A stretch of DNA of 64,000 bases from Paenisporosarcina quisquiliarum_A (GTDB lineage: Bacteria > Bacillota > Bacilli > Bacillales_A > Planococcaceae): positions 1-64,000 of the forward strand of contig NZ_JBHZRU010000014.1 in assembly GCF_043641925.1 (NCBI RefSeq), in the 5' to 3' direction. A program made the translations under genes and the position numbers. The number at the start of each line of letters is the position of its first letter. Within the stretch, counting starts at the first letter, position 1. This document shows positions 50,752 through 60,196 of this stretch, in pieces. The notes under the pieces were generated by a model, which searched no databases, was not told the DNA's origin, and was given only the letters and a program-made list of their open reading frames with translations.

Positions 50752-51486
50752 TTGAAACAAAATATCTATGATAATGACATTTTCTTTAAAGGGTATACCT
50801 CTTTGCGGGAGAGTGGAATATCCTACAACGATTTTGTTGAACAACCTGCATTAAAATCTGCAATTTCAAGTCTTAAAGGAAAGAAGATATTAGACTTAGG
50901 TTGTGGATCCGGTCAATTTGCAAAGTATTGTATAGACAATGGAGCAGCAAGTGTTTTAGGAATAGATATCTCAATGAATATGATTGAAAAGGCTAACAAA
51001 GAAAACAAACATGAGAAAATCAATTACCTTTGTATTGCAATAGAAGATTTAGAATTGCATAATCAAAAATTCGACTTAATCATAAGCTCTCTTGCCGTTC
51101 ATTATATTGCTGACTACTCAGCCTTAATTAAAAAAGTCACTAGTTTATTAAATAAAGATGGTGAATTCATTTATTCAACTGAACATCCAATTGTTACAGC
51201 ACGGCACGAGATGAACAATTGGGTAAAGGATAAAGAGGGAAATCGATTATATTGGGCATTGGATAATTATCAAGTAGAAGGGGAAAGAGAACAACATTGG
51301 TATATAGATGGTGTTATTAAGTACCATAGAACAATTTCAACATTAATTAATACGCTGATAAAAAACGGTCTTGTATTAGAGGAAATCATTGAACCCCAGT
51401 CAACTCCAGCAGGCTTAGAAAAAATGCCGAAATTAATTAATGAAGAAAGACGACCTTCCTTTATAGTTATCAAGGCAAAAAAATGA
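50752..51486 (+). CDS. class I SAM-dependent methyltransferase
   Basis: The 244-residue protein has motif I ILDLGCGSGQFAKYC near residue 46, motif II LGIDISMN near 68 and an ISSLAVHYI segment. The C-terminal region is that of small-molecule methyltransferases of the UbiE/SmtA type; the substrate is unknown. The TTG start has GGGATGGG upstream. Confidence 0.85.
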   Translation: MKQNIYDNDIFFKGYTSLRESGISYNDFVEQPALKSAISSLKGKKILDLGCGSGQFAKYCIDNGAASVLGIDISMNMIEKANKENKHEKINYLCIAIEDLELHNQKFDLIISSLAVHYIADYSALIKKVTSLLNKDGEFIYSTEHPIVTARHEMNNWVKDKEGNRLYWALDNYQVEGEREQHWYIDGVIKYHRTISTLINTLIKNGLVLEEIIEPQSTPAGLEKMPKLINEERRPSFIVIKAKK

Positions 51487-51612
51487 TTTTCTTTTTCAAT
51501 AAACGAGTAGAGCTCTTTTTCATATTCAACATTAGGGCAGTTTAGTTTAATAAGGTTTTGGTGAAATTACTGCATTACAAATCTAAGCTATAAGACTGAC
51601 TAGCAACCAGTA

Positions 51613-51858
51613 GTGATAAAATTGATTATTGAAATCGATGGTTATTTCCATCAAGTTGTTCTTTCTGGGAAAAAGTGTTCCAAACAACAGTTAAAGCAAA
51701 AATATTTGCAAGTAAAGAAATTAACTTATGAGATGAAAGATCTTCCAAACGTATTTTGCAGGATTCATAACTTTGAACAAATTCCTTATGACTGCAATAT
51801 ACAAGCTGATTTTGTTATTGATACTGATACGGATAGGATTTATTCACCCTCTTATTGA
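51613..51858 (+). CDS. hypothetical 81-residue protein
   Basis: The short frame starts GTG and has charged, mixed alpha/beta composition (IIEIDGYFHQVVL, KCSKQQLKQKYLQVKKLTYE). The ribosome-binding site is weak. No family is recognised, and expression is uncertain. Confidence 0.45.
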   Translation: MIKLIIEIDGYFHQVVLSGKKCSKQQLKQKYLQVKKLTYEMKDLPNVFCRIHNFEQIPYDCNIQADFVIDTDTDRIYSPSY

Positions 51859-51905
51859 ACTAAAAAGGCAGGAAAACAAAAGAAACTCATTGGTGGTGAA
51901 GTATA

Positions 51906-52487
51906 TTGAGTACTGTTATTTATATGGTGAGACACGGTGAATCGCCAAAAGAAGGCAATGAACGAACAAGAGGATTAACTGATAAAGGTTATTTAGATGC
52001 TCAACGAGTAACTGACATATTGAAAGATGAAAAAATCGATGCAGTTGTTTCAAGCCCATACATACGTTCATTATTGACTGTTGAAAAGATTGCCCAAGAA
52101 ATAGGACAAGAAGTTTTAGTTTTTGAGAATTTAAAAGAGAGGATATTTTCTCCTGAAAACAAAAGATTAGAGGATAAAGAATTAGTACAGATTTTGGATA
52201 AGTCATTTTTCGATTCAAATTTCTCCTTAGAGGGAGGAGAATCAAATGCTGATTGTCAAAAAAGAGCTATAAGAGTTTTAAAGGAACTACTAGATACGAA
52301 GAGAAATGAAAAAGTAGTAATCGGAACTCACGGGGCTGTTATGACATTGATGATGGGGTATTTCGATAGCACTTATGACTTGGATTTTTTACATAGCACA
52401 TCAAAACCTGATATTTATAGAATGGAATTCAATGAACAGGAATTACTGAACGTTCAAAGAATATGGGGTGTAAGTGTTAACAGTTAA
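51906..52487 (+). CDS. histidine phosphatase family protein
   Basis: The 193-residue protein has the phosphohistidine motif MVRHGESP near residue 7 and the second histidine in VIGTHGAVMTLMMG near 143. The Arg in VSSPYIRSLLT is also in place. It is a phosphoglycerate-mutase-like phosphatase with unknown substrate. The TTG start has GGTGG 10 bases upstream. Confidence 0.85.
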   Translation: MSTVIYMVRHGESPKEGNERTRGLTDKGYLDAQRVTDILKDEKIDAVVSSPYIRSLLTVEKIAQEIGQEVLVFENLKERIFSPENKRLEDKELVQILDKSFFDSNFSLEGGESNADCQKRAIRVLKELLDTKRNEKVVIGTHGAVMTLMMGYFDSTYDLDFLHSTSKPDIYRMEFNEQELLNVQRIWGVSVNS

Positions 52488-52552
52488 ATAACCAAATTGT
52501 AGGACTTCTAAATCAATTGCTAAAACGATGGAACCTATTAAGTGTGAACATA

Positions 52553-52590
52553 CAAAAGAGCCTAATTCAAATAGCGAATTAAGGCTCTTT
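52553..52590. terminator. terminator between the histidine phosphatase and copper-protein genes
   Basis: AAAAGAGCCTAATTC pairs with GAATTAAGGCTCTTTT. A degraded copy of the same structure is seen at 49011-49040. Confidence 0.85.
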
Positions 52591-52600
52591 TGTACTTTTA

Positions 52601-52921
52601 TTAAGCTACCATTGCACGGCAAGCTTCTGCACATTTGCGACATGCCTCAGCACAACGTTGGCAATGGTCGTGGTCATGTTTGCCACATTCCTCTGCACAA
52701 CGATCACAAATTTCCGCACATAACTCACAAATTTCTTTAACAAATGGACTGTTTCGCGTCATGGCTTGAATGGCATAACTACACGCATCCGCACATTCTC
52801 GATCGAGTCGAATACATGAAACCATCATTTTGACATCCTCTTCTTTGAGACAGGAGTCAAAGCAAACATTACACGCCTCTAAACATTCCTGACAGGCCTT
52901 CAAACAATCTTCATAGGACAT
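52601..52921 (-). CDS. four-helix-bundle copper-binding protein, Cys-rich
   Basis: The 106-residue protein is packed with Cys in CxxxC and CxxC spacing, for example CLKACQECLEACNVCFDSC at the start and CQRCAEACRKCAEACRAM at the end. The HDHDHC segment adds histidines. This is the DUF326/Csp copper-storage type, which binds many Cu(I) ions in the core of the bundle. The ATG (MSYEDC) is favoured over an upstream in-frame start because family members begin here. A truncated relic of the gene lies 3.5 kb away. Confidence 0.85.
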   Translation of the reverse strand: MSYEDCLKACQECLEACNVCFDSCLKEEDVKMMVSCIRLDRECADACSYAIQAMTRNSPFVKEICELCAEICDRCAEECGKHDHDHCQRCAEACRKCAEACRAMVA

Positions 52922-53012
52922 ATTCAAATTTCTTCTCCTCGCTTTCTTCAAGTGATTAGTAGTATCCTTCCCTTGAAAAAGCACTTTAAACTTGATTTAC
53001 CCATAAAGTTCG

Positions 53013-53993
53013 TTATTTTACCGAACCTTTATTCAGTAATTGTTCCCAAGTCGCACCACCATCGGTTGACTGGTAGACATCATTTTGGAGCGTAGCAAAG
53101 GTTAATTCCTTCGTATTCGTTGGGTGCTGTGCCATAAAGATAATGGAGTTCTCAGCAGTTAACTCAGGGATAGCGAGCGTTTCACCTTCGCCTGAAGCTA
53201 AATCAGTCTTATGCAACACCATCTTGTCATCTTTTAATTCAGCGATGTACGCAGCATCCGTTCCTTGCATCACATAAGTGGTGTAAACGCCTTCGACTGC
53301 CAGTTCAAACGATTTCCCTCCATCGTTAGATGTATAAACACCGCGTTCTGTGCCAATCGCTACCGTATCCGCTTCCGTTGGATGAGCTGAAATATTCGAC
53401 ATTTGCTGTGCGTCAAATCGTTCCATTGCCATCGTTTCCCAAGACTCGCCTAAATCATCCGTGTAAAAGAATCCATTTTCCATGCCTTCAACCGGCATTT
53501 GATTGAATACATAAATCCGCCCAGTTTCATAACCGGCACCTAAATAGTGAAAATCGATTTCGCCTTCAAAAGCATATTGCTCAAACGATTCACCTAAATT
53601 CGTGCTTTTCAATAAACCCAGGGGATTCTCATAGTCTGAGCCAGGTTCAGGATGGCCACTTGAAACGAAGCCATCGGATACTGCATGGAATCCCATATAA
53701 TCATGCTTTTCAGTCTTCGTTTCTTTCCAAACACCATCTTCATACATCACCGGGCCATGATGAGAGGCAAGCATAAATGCATCGCCTGAAGCGGGGTATC
53801 CTAGTCCATGAATATGATCTACTTTCAAATCTGTTGCATCTACATAAAACCCTTCACTCGGAAGAGTTGGTTCTGCTTGAGTTTCAGCTTTTTTCGGATC
53901 GTTTTTAGCGACCGACGAGGGTTCATCATTTGAACAGGCAGAAAGTGTAGCTGCTGCCACCCCTAAAATAAGTATCCATTTTTTCATGTTCAT
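53013..53993 (-). CDS. BNR-repeat (F510_1955-type) beta-propeller lipoprotein
   Basis: The 326-residue protein has a lipoprotein signal ending LSAC with Cys at 20. Sortilin/BNR-like repeats follow, with DDLGESWETM, NDGGKSFELA and TDGGATWEQL marking the Asp-box turns. HIHGLGYPASGDAFML marks the start of the propeller. Such proteins are often beside copper genes, as here (Csp-like gene 90 bp downstream). It may act in extracellular metal handling, but no catalytic residues can be assigned. Confidence 0.8.
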   Translation of the reverse strand: MNMKKWILILGVAAATLSACSNDEPSSVAKNDPKKAETQAEPTLPSEGFYVDATDLKVDHIHGLGYPASGDAFMLASHHGPVMYEDGVWKETKTEKHDYMGFHAVSDGFVSSGHPEPGSDYENPLGLLKSTNLGESFEQYAFEGEIDFHYLGAGYETGRIYVFNQMPVEGMENGFFYTDDLGESWETMAMERFDAQQMSNISAHPTEADTVAIGTERGVYTSNDGGKSFELAVEGVYTTYVMQGTDAAYIAELKDDKMVLHKTDLASGEGETLAIPELTAENSIIFMAQHPTNTKELTFATLQNDVYQSTDGGATWEQLLNKGSVK

Positions 53994-54128
53994 TCACTCG
54001 CTTTCGTCAATAAAGTACCAATGCTGCCCTCATTATACCCAAAATTCGGTTGAAAAGGCTTTCCATCTGCCTCTAGTAGGTAAATGAGGTAAACTATTGT
54101 TACGACTTTGTGAAAAGGACTGAAACAG

Positions 54129-54860
54129 ATGAAACTAGCGATTATCACAGATATTCATGGAAATGAACTAGCATTAAAAGCAGTTTTACAAGAAATCGAC
54201 AAGCGAGGGGACATCCATGAAATTTGGTGTTTAGGCGACATGATTGCCATGGGACCGGACTCAAACGAAGTACTCGACATTCTATTTGGTCGATCAGATA
54301 TCCGAATGATTACCGGAAATCACGATGAAGCAATCTTGTCATTAATTGCAGGTGAAGGCCATCCAGAAACTTACAAACACACACGTGAGCATCATCAATG
54401 GATTGCTGAACGATTAAACCCGAACCATGTAACTAAACTTAAACAATTGCCACGCATCATTGAAAAACAAGTAAACGGCACGCGGGTTTTAGGCATTCAC
54501 TATCATATAGAAGAAAACAAACGACAAGCACATATTCAAGACGAACCGTTTTACACAATCCAAGAAGCAACACTTGAAAACATGCGACATATGTTCAGCG
54601 ATTACCCTGCAGATATCATTTGTTTCGGTCATCACCACCCAGAGCATGATTTTCAAGCTGATGACAAAATATATCTCAATCCAGGCGCACTTGGCGTGTC
54701 AAAAGGGGATACAGCACCATACGGCATCATCGACCTCACTGGAAATGAACCAATCATCACCATCCATAACGCTGCGTATGATAAAAAAGCATTCCTAGAA
54801 AAATTTGATCGTCTACAAGTTCCTCAAAGAGAAACCCTGTTCAAGCTTTTTTATACGTAA
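54129..54860 (+). CDS. calcineurin-like metallophosphoesterase
   Basis: The 243-residue protein shows the motifs ITDIHGNELAL, WCLGDMIAMGPDSNEV, ITGNHDEA, and FGHHHPEHDF, a full dimetal site. It resembles bacterial YfcE/PrpE-type enzymes. No membrane anchor is present. The ATG has AAAGGACTG upstream. Confidence 0.88.
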   Translation: MKLAIITDIHGNELALKAVLQEIDKRGDIHEIWCLGDMIAMGPDSNEVLDILFGRSDIRMITGNHDEAILSLIAGEGHPETYKHTREHHQWIAERLNPNHVTKLKQLPRIIEKQVNGTRVLGIHYHIEENKRQAHIQDEPFYTIQEATLENMRHMFSDYPADIICFGHHHPEHDFQADDKIYLNPGALGVSKGDTAPYGIIDLTGNEPIITIHNAAYDKKAFLEKFDRLQVPQRETLFKLFYT

Positions 54861-54868
54861 ATTAGATA

Positions 54869-54912
54869 AGAAAACAGAGCTTCACCATTATTGGTGTAAG
54901 CTCTGTTTTATC
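54869..54912. terminator. bidirectional terminator
   Basis: AAAACAGAGCTT pairs with AAGCTCTGTTTT, with inner CACC/GGTG pairing. It separates the phosphoesterase and serine-hydrolase genes, whose ends it overlaps. Confidence 0.85.
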
Positions 54913-55939
54913 ATGTAGAGGTATGAATGGCATCCTCCATACTTTTCATCAGTTGGAATGCACCAGTGGACTGATTGCAACAGACGACAACTTTAATCGA
55001 TTTCCCGGGATAATAAGCAGAGTGAAAGCTAACTCCTGGGTCATAGCCCATTACATGATACTTAAAAATGCAGTCATTTTCGGCTTTCTTCATCCAAATA
55101 CCATAACCATAGAAGTCAAATTCATTTTCCTGTGCGTGGGAGGTGAGTAACTGCTGCGTATAGGCTTCGCTTAGCAGTTGATTGTTCATCAGTGCATCCC
55201 ACAGCCGATCCATATCATGGACAGTAACAAATGCTCCGCCATCTGAACCGCCTTTTGCGGGCAATGAATAAATATTTGTTTTCCATGTTCCATTAGGGTT
55301 ATCAATATAACCTAGCGCAGTATTAGGTGGGAGGGCATCCATTTCAAAGTATCCCGAATCTACCATTCCAGCTTTATTGAAAATATGTTCTTGAACGTAG
55401 TCAGTAAAATTCCTCTGACTCGCCTGTTCCACGATTAAACCAAGTACAATATATCCGGCATTATTATAGTGAAACCGTTCCCCAGGTTTGAATTTCATGG
55501 CTTGATCTTGAAATAACGGCAAGAAATCTTTCAAACTTCTAATACGATACATGGGGTTTTCAACCCATAACTCTTCAAAGTCATCCATCACTTCCTCGTC
55601 AAAATAATCAGGAATTCCAGAAGTATGTGTGAGTAAATGATGGATGGTGATTTCTTCATCAAAATTCGGAAACGGAAGTGCTAGACATTCGTGTAACTTT
55701 GAATTAAAAGCAAGCTTTCTCTCCTCGACAAGCTGACAAATGGCTATAGCCGTAAAAAGCTTACAACCTGAAGCTATTCCATACCTTGTCAATGTACTGT
55801 TTTGTAACTGTTCAGAACGATTAGAGTACCCTTTGTTTACTTCAGCTAAAATATCGTTGTTCTCTTTTATAAGGGCCGAGCCTGAAAATTTGTGATTGAT
55901 TTCTATTTCCGCAATACGTTTTTTCATATGTATGTTCAT
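54911..55939 (-). CDS. serine hydrolase of the beta-lactamase/transpeptidase (class C-like) family
   Basis: The 342-residue protein has SGCK as the SxxK motif near residue 52 (GIASGCKLFTAI) and YNN in FHYNNAGYIVLG near 160. A late Gly-rich segment takes the place of KTG. No signal peptide is present, so it may be a cytoplasmic esterase or peptidase rather than a beta-lactamase. GGAGG stands before the ATG, four codons into the longest frame. Confidence 0.82.
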   Translation of the reverse strand: MNIHMKKRIAEIEINHKFSGSALIKENNDILAEVNKGYSNRSEQLQNSTLTRYGIASGCKLFTAIAICQLVEERKLAFNSKLHECLALPFPNFDEEITIHHLLTHTSGIPDYFDEEVMDDFEELWVENPMYRIRSLKDFLPLFQDQAMKFKPGERFHYNNAGYIVLGLIVEQASQRNFTDYVQEHIFNKAGMVDSGYFEMDALPPNTALGYIDNPNGTWKTNIYSLPAKGGSDGGAFVTVHDMDRLWDALMNNQLLSEAYTQQLLTSHAQENEFDFYGYGIWMKKAENDCIFKYHVMGYDPGVSFHSAYYPGKSIKVVVCCNQSTGAFQLMKSMEDAIHTST

Positions 55940-56046
55940 AATAGCCTCCAAAAAACTGCATGTATCTATCCCTTAACTACATTCGATACAATAAAGTGTT
56001 TTCCTCTTTATTGTACATAAATGGCTACCGATGTTAATAAAGCTAC

Positions 56047-56073
56047 AAAAAAGCACTGCGTTTGCAGTGCCTT
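56047..56073 (-). terminator. terminator of the SRPBCC gene
   Basis: On the minus strand GGCACTGC and GCAGTGCT form the stem around AAAC, followed by TTTTTT. Confidence 0.8.
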
Positions 56074-56092
56074 TAGAAGTTTTCTATTTAAC

Positions 56093-56611
56093 TCAACTTA
56101 CTTCTTCTAAATAACCATCTAATCTTTCAAATTGTGACTCTAATCCTTGGACGATTCCCATATCCTTTACTTGCTGAAGAGATTCTTCAGATGAGAAATG
56201 GGAGCGGATGAGAAGCTTCGTTTTATCGCCATCCTCAACAAAATCCATAGTGATTAAAATATCAGGTATGGCCCCAGGGATGTTGCCTTCCTCATCGGAA
56301 AACGAATCTGTGTAGACAATTTTTTCTGGCACAACGATTTCATGAAACACCGCTTTTCCCCAAGACTCATGACCAAAAAATTCTCCTTGGTTTTCATCCA
56401 TGCAGCGCATGCAATAATGCCAAACGCCATCAGGTTTAAAATCAAATAATCGATTTTCTGTTTCCCATCCTTGCGGTCCCCACCATTTCTCTAAATGGTC
56501 TGACTTGGCATACATCTCAAATACCAACTTCTTAGGCGCATCAAAAATGCGCTCCATTACAAGATCTTGACCTTCTACAATAGTTGAAATTAACTTTTTG
56601 TTTTCAGACAT
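56093..56611 (-). CDS. SRPBCC (AHSA1-like) domain protein
   Basis: The 172-residue protein shows the pattern of AHSA1/START-like proteins: VMERIFDAPKKLVFEMYAKS at the start, EKWWGPQGWE in the middle and TKLLIRSHFSSEE near the end. The fold encloses a hydrophobic cavity; the ligand is unknown. GGAGTG precedes the ATG. Confidence 0.87.
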   Translation of the reverse strand: MSENKKLISTIVEGQDLVMERIFDAPKKLVFEMYAKSDHLEKWWGPQGWETENRLFDFKPDGVWHYCMRCMDENQGEFFGHESWGKAVFHEIVVPEKIVYTDSFSDEEGNIPGAIPDILITMDFVEDGDKTKLLIRSHFSSEESLQQVKDMGIVQGLESQFERLDGYLEEVS

Positions 56612-56765
56612 TCTGTTTCACTCCTCCGATATGTTTAGTTACTTCCACTATAGCTAAATCAATTGTATTTTTCGAGGAATAACCGACTTCTTGAAATTCC
56701 CATATCTTTTTCCTTGAAAAGAGAACACGTGTTCGTTTATAATCAAGAAAAAGGAGGAAGCTCAA

Positions 56766-56993
56766 ATGAAAGAGGTCATTGTAAAAGGTATGAAAAGGCA
56801 TGACGTATTAGAGATGGTTTACCTAGCAAAGGATGGGAAAATTTCTAAAAGACGAGTAAAAGTCATTAAATCGTATCATGATACCTTTCAAGCGTTCTGT
56901 TTTACCAAACAGGCCAAACGCACTTTTTACTATGAACAAATTCTCGCGGTTATCCCAGTAACTCGAAAAGAAAGAAAGGAAGTCATTTCATGA
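56766..56993 (+). CDS. small WYL-like protein
   Basis: The 75-residue protein resembles the core of a WYL domain: VLEMVYLAKDGKISKRRVKV, then FCFTKQAKRTFYYEQILAV. Full WYL domains sense ligands or nucleic acids in many defence and DNA-repair regulators. Here only this core is present. The start overlaps no other gene, and its stop overlaps the start of the YolD-like gene. AAAGGAGG precedes the ATG. Confidence 0.65.
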   Translation: MKEVIVKGMKRHDVLEMVYLAKDGKISKRRVKVIKSYHDTFQAFCFTKQAKRTFYYEQILAVIPVTRKERKEVIS

Positions 56994-57346
56994 AAATCAA
57001 TCGTGGGCTAAAAGTTCAAGGTGATCTCAAAGACCGAGGAAAGATAAAATGGACGGCTATGATGTTACCAGAACATGTAGCCCAATTACGTGAATGGCAA
57101 GCCGATCATGACAAGGTGAAAAAACCCGTGCTCGACGAATTCGACTACGACACCATGCAAGAAGAAATCGAACGCGCACTCACCAGCCAATTCGAAACAC
57201 GCCTAACAACTTGGAAAAACGGCGAACTTCATACCCACCAAGGCACCATAAAAGAAGCCAACAACCAATACCTCCGCTATGAAGACCCATTCGGCATTCA
57301 CCAACTACCACTCGATGAACTTGTTGGAGTTATGCTTTTAACATAA
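56990..57346 (+). CDS. YolD-like family protein
   Basis: The 118-residue protein matches YolD: DRGKIKWTAMMLPEHVAQLR near the start, PVLDEFDYDTMQEEIERAL, and a C-terminal beta part. YolD-like proteins are encoded beside Y-family DNA polymerases (UvrX/DinB) in Bacillus and phages. No polymerase gene is adjacent here. It overlaps the WYL-like gene by 4 bases. Confidence 0.85.
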   Translation: MKINRGLKVQGDLKDRGKIKWTAMMLPEHVAQLREWQADHDKVKKPVLDEFDYDTMQEEIERALTSQFETRLTTWKNGELHTHQGTIKEANNQYLRYEDPFGIHQLPLDELVGVMLLT

Positions 57347-57390
57347 CTCGAACTCGAAGGTATCAGTGATTTCTCAATAAAAATTATAGA

Positions 57391-57427
57391 AGTGGATCTT
57401 CCTCATATAGACCGAGGAAGGTCCATT
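57391..57427 (+). terminator. hairpin after the YolD-like gene
   Basis: GTGGATCTTCCTC pairs with GAGGAAGGTCCAT around ATATAGACC, followed by TTTCTTG. The 300 bases from here to the DISARM genes are AT-rich and show no gene. A TACAAT that could be a -10 box lies at about 57696, with no good -35 box. Confidence 0.7.
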
Positions 57428-57734
57428 TCTTGTTCATAAGAGAATGTAGAAGTTAAAGAAAGAAAGGGTATGAAGATAAATATTTTAGTTATTGACCTAT
57501 ATAACAAGATTTAGCTTTTTTGATAAATTAAAAAAATCTTTTAAAAGTAGTTATCGAATCTGTTGGATTGAACATGGCATAAAAGTGTTTGATTATTAAG
57601 TGCGTGAAAAAATTATGTACTGATATTTTTGCATTAAAATACTGTATTAAAAATGTTTTCCAATACAATACCCAAATATTAGTCAAAATTAGGTACAATT
57701 GAATTACATAAAGTAAAGAAATGGGAGTGTTTTC

Positions 57735-58703
57735 GTGAATATGAATTTATGGAAATATAAATATAAAAATGAATATCGACCTTTAGAACAATGGATGTTG
57801 TTTGCAATAGCTATCGGACGATTTTCACATCAAAATTCTTTAAATGAGAAACCTATTCATATATATATGTCTTTACCTAACAACTTAATATTTTCGTATT
57901 TTGTAGCATTAGGAATTTCAGATGAAAATTTGAAAAAAGAAATTGGGACCGAAGCGATTTTGACACATTTTCAAAAGCTTAAAAGTGGCGATTATATATA
58001 TTACTATCATGTAGATAAGTGGGTTCGCTGCTCTGTTATTGAGTTAGTTAAAGGAGCAACTTCAACTGATTCATGGCACTTGAAGATTTTGAACTTACAA
58101 AAAACTACCCACTTAGTTCCCCAAAAGCAGTGGCGAGATAGAGTTATTATCGTAGGAAAAGGAAGTAAAGATATTAAATCAGCTAAAAGTATTAAAGAAT
58201 TAAATAGAATAAGTATGACAATATTGCAATATATTTATGACAGCTCAACACTCCAAACACACGAATTAATAAATGAGCCATGTATAAATTTAGTAGGAAC
58301 AAGGACGGAATTTAACGATAATTTACATATAATTGAATTCGATATTTCAGGACATATACTTACAATGAAAGATTTTTTAATGGATGGTAGTATGAGTGAT
58401 TTTCTCAATATACACTGGGTAACAAAATCAGCTAAAGAAGACGCTAGTGAAGGTGGGAATTTACCAACAATATTTGTAGGAGCGAATAAAGCTCTTGCCC
58501 ATCTTAAAAATTATAAAAATAATTGTCGAATTATTCTAGATGATCGTCATGAAAATTCAGAGACATCTGATTTATTACGTACAACTATAGTGCAAGAAAT
58601 CGTTAACAATCAAAGTGTAATTGTTACAAGTCAAATTAGTAACTATTTAAATGATACAAATATAACTATACCGAAAGGAGTTGAATTGCTTGGCTGGCAA
58701 TAG
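57735..58703 (+). CDS. DISARM drmE-like protein, N-terminal half
   Basis: The 322-residue protein is not recognised from motifs alone. Its place as the first gene of an operon leading into drmA is that of drmE in class 2 DISARM of Bacillus. It shows no enzyme motif. The C-terminal third reads like a Rossmann- or helicase-like sheet (CRIILDDRHENSE, NQSVIVTSQISNYL). The GTG start has GGGAG 7 bases upstream. It overlaps the following frame by 14 bases in a +1 register, and the two together would have the size of one drmE. Confidence 0.55.
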   Translation: MNMNLWKYKYKNEYRPLEQWMLFAIAIGRFSHQNSLNEKPIHIYMSLPNNLIFSYFVALGISDENLKKEIGTEAILTHFQKLKSGDYIYYYHVDKWVRCSVIELVKGATSTDSWHLKILNLQKTTHLVPQKQWRDRVIIVGKGSKDIKSAKSIKELNRISMTILQYIYDSSTLQTHELINEPCINLVGTRTEFNDNLHIIEFDISGHILTMKDFLMDGSMSDFLNIHWVTKSAKEDASEGGNLPTIFVGANKALAHLKNYKNNCRIILDDRHENSETSDLLRTTIVQEIVNNQSVIVTSQISNYLNDTNITIPKGVELLGWQ

Positions 58704-60195
58704 AAAAACCCATTTGGAGTTAATTAATTCACATTTTAAGAAGCCTAAAAATGTTCAATTTATACAGGTGGAAAATGCCGAAATTTCAACGCTGTATACA
58801 TTAAGTAAAGAATTCTCAAATGAAATTAAGAGGCATTATGAATTCGAAGATCAACTAAAAGAAACTTTTACAGAGTTCAAAAAAATTATTAATCGTTTTT
58901 TTACTTCTTTAGATATTTACAGTAATATTTTCGACGAATATTTAAATGAGATTTTCAATCTACTTCAAAACATTCAATCTCGATATCCGGATTTATTCAA
59001 GCAATACTGTATTCCAATCGCAAAAATATTAAAAACAATCCAAACTGAATATGGCGAATCTAATTTCTTGAAAAATTCAATTTCAGAGAAACTACAAAAT
59101 ATCGTTACTAAAAAGACATATATTTTAACAAAATTTTTAAGTAACACCCCATTTATAGTATTGAATGATATTGAAGTTCCAATTATCAAAGCTAATGAAT
59201 TTATTAAATTAGGTATTGTTGCAGACAATGTTATTTATATTGGATCACCATTTAACTATGACAAAAAATATTCGTCTTTATTTTTTTCGAAAAACACTTA
59301 TTTTTTAACCTATAATATTTTCAATAATCAAATACAAAAAACGAGGAATTTTCCTCAACTAAGTGTGTCAGACACAATAACAACTATCTATGATAATATT
59401 CAATTTTCAGATGGACATAAAGGTGCTATTTTCGAAGTGGAATTAGGTGATATTGCAGATGATTTTAATGAAGAGGAAATTATTAAACACTATGAAAATA
59501 ATGCAACATCTATAAAAGAAGCAGATAGAGTTGAGTGTAAACTTATTTTGTTAGAAAACAGATGCTATAGTTTTATTCCAAATTCCTACAAAATACGCCG
59601 ATTAGAACCAAATAGTTTAAAACTAGATTCTGTTGAGATAAAACAAATCGAACTAGGAAATCTACTACTTTTCCGTAATCATAGTTCAGTAGATTTAATT
59701 ATTGATATTGCTGATACCATATTAGATGTTAAAGCCACCAGATGCAGAACTAACCAAAGGATATGGAGGAAAAGACTTACAAAACAAATAAATAGACATG
59801 GCATTAAAGAATTAGCTCAATTATTAAATAGTCAAGGAATTTCAACTGCTTCAGAGCAAAATATTAGAAACTGGATTGAGCCTGAACGAATTGCCCCTAA
59901 CTGTCTACCGGAATTACTGAAATTTTTAGAATTTACAGAAAAAGAAATACGCAGTATTATATATTCCACTGAGTTGATTCGGTCAGCACATTTAAAGGCA
60001 GGGAGATTTATAACAACACAACTTCTTGAATCTATAAAATTAGAATTAATTAATGACATAGAAGAACAGGGCTTTGCTACCTTCTCAGCAGATACCTTAG
60101 TAGGTGCGTCATTTAATATTGAAGTTGTAAAACAAATTAATGAAAAAACAATCGTTGTGGATAGAAAAGATATATTGAAGATTTGGAGGGCTTAA
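58690..60195 (+). CDS. drmE: DISARM drmE-like protein, C-terminal half
   Basis: The 501-residue protein has a middle region rich in coiled/helical segments (about 20-120). Near residues 355-400 it has a basic stretch (RTNQRIWRKRLTK) and a helix-turn-helix-like segment (GIKELAQLLNSQGIS, then NIRNWIEPERIAP), typical of the C-terminal DrmE domain. AAAGGAG lies 9 bases before the TTG, so it may be started independently. The drmA start follows the stop by one base. The role of DrmE in DISARM is unknown. Confidence 0.6.
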   Translation: MAGNRKTHLELINSHFKKPKNVQFIQVENAEISTLYTLSKEFSNEIKRHYEFEDQLKETFTEFKKIINRFFTSLDIYSNIFDEYLNEIFNLLQNIQSRYPDLFKQYCIPIAKILKTIQTEYGESNFLKNSISEKLQNIVTKKTYILTKFLSNTPFIVLNDIEVPIIKANEFIKLGIVADNVIYIGSPFNYDKKYSSLFFSKNTYFLTYNIFNNQIQKTRNFPQLSVSDTITTIYDNIQFSDGHKGAIFEVELGDIADDFNEEEIIKHYENNATSIKEADRVECKLILLENRCYSFIPNSYKIRRLEPNSLKLDSVEIKQIELGNLLLFRNHSSVDLIIDIADTILDVKATRCRTNQRIWRKRLTKQINRHGIKELAQLLNSQGISTASEQNIRNWIEPERIAPNCLPELLKFLEFTEKEIRSIIYSTELIRSAHLKAGRFITTQLLESIKLELINDIEEQGFATFSADTLVGASFNIEVVKQINEKTIVVDRKDILKIWRA

Positions 60196-60196
60196 T

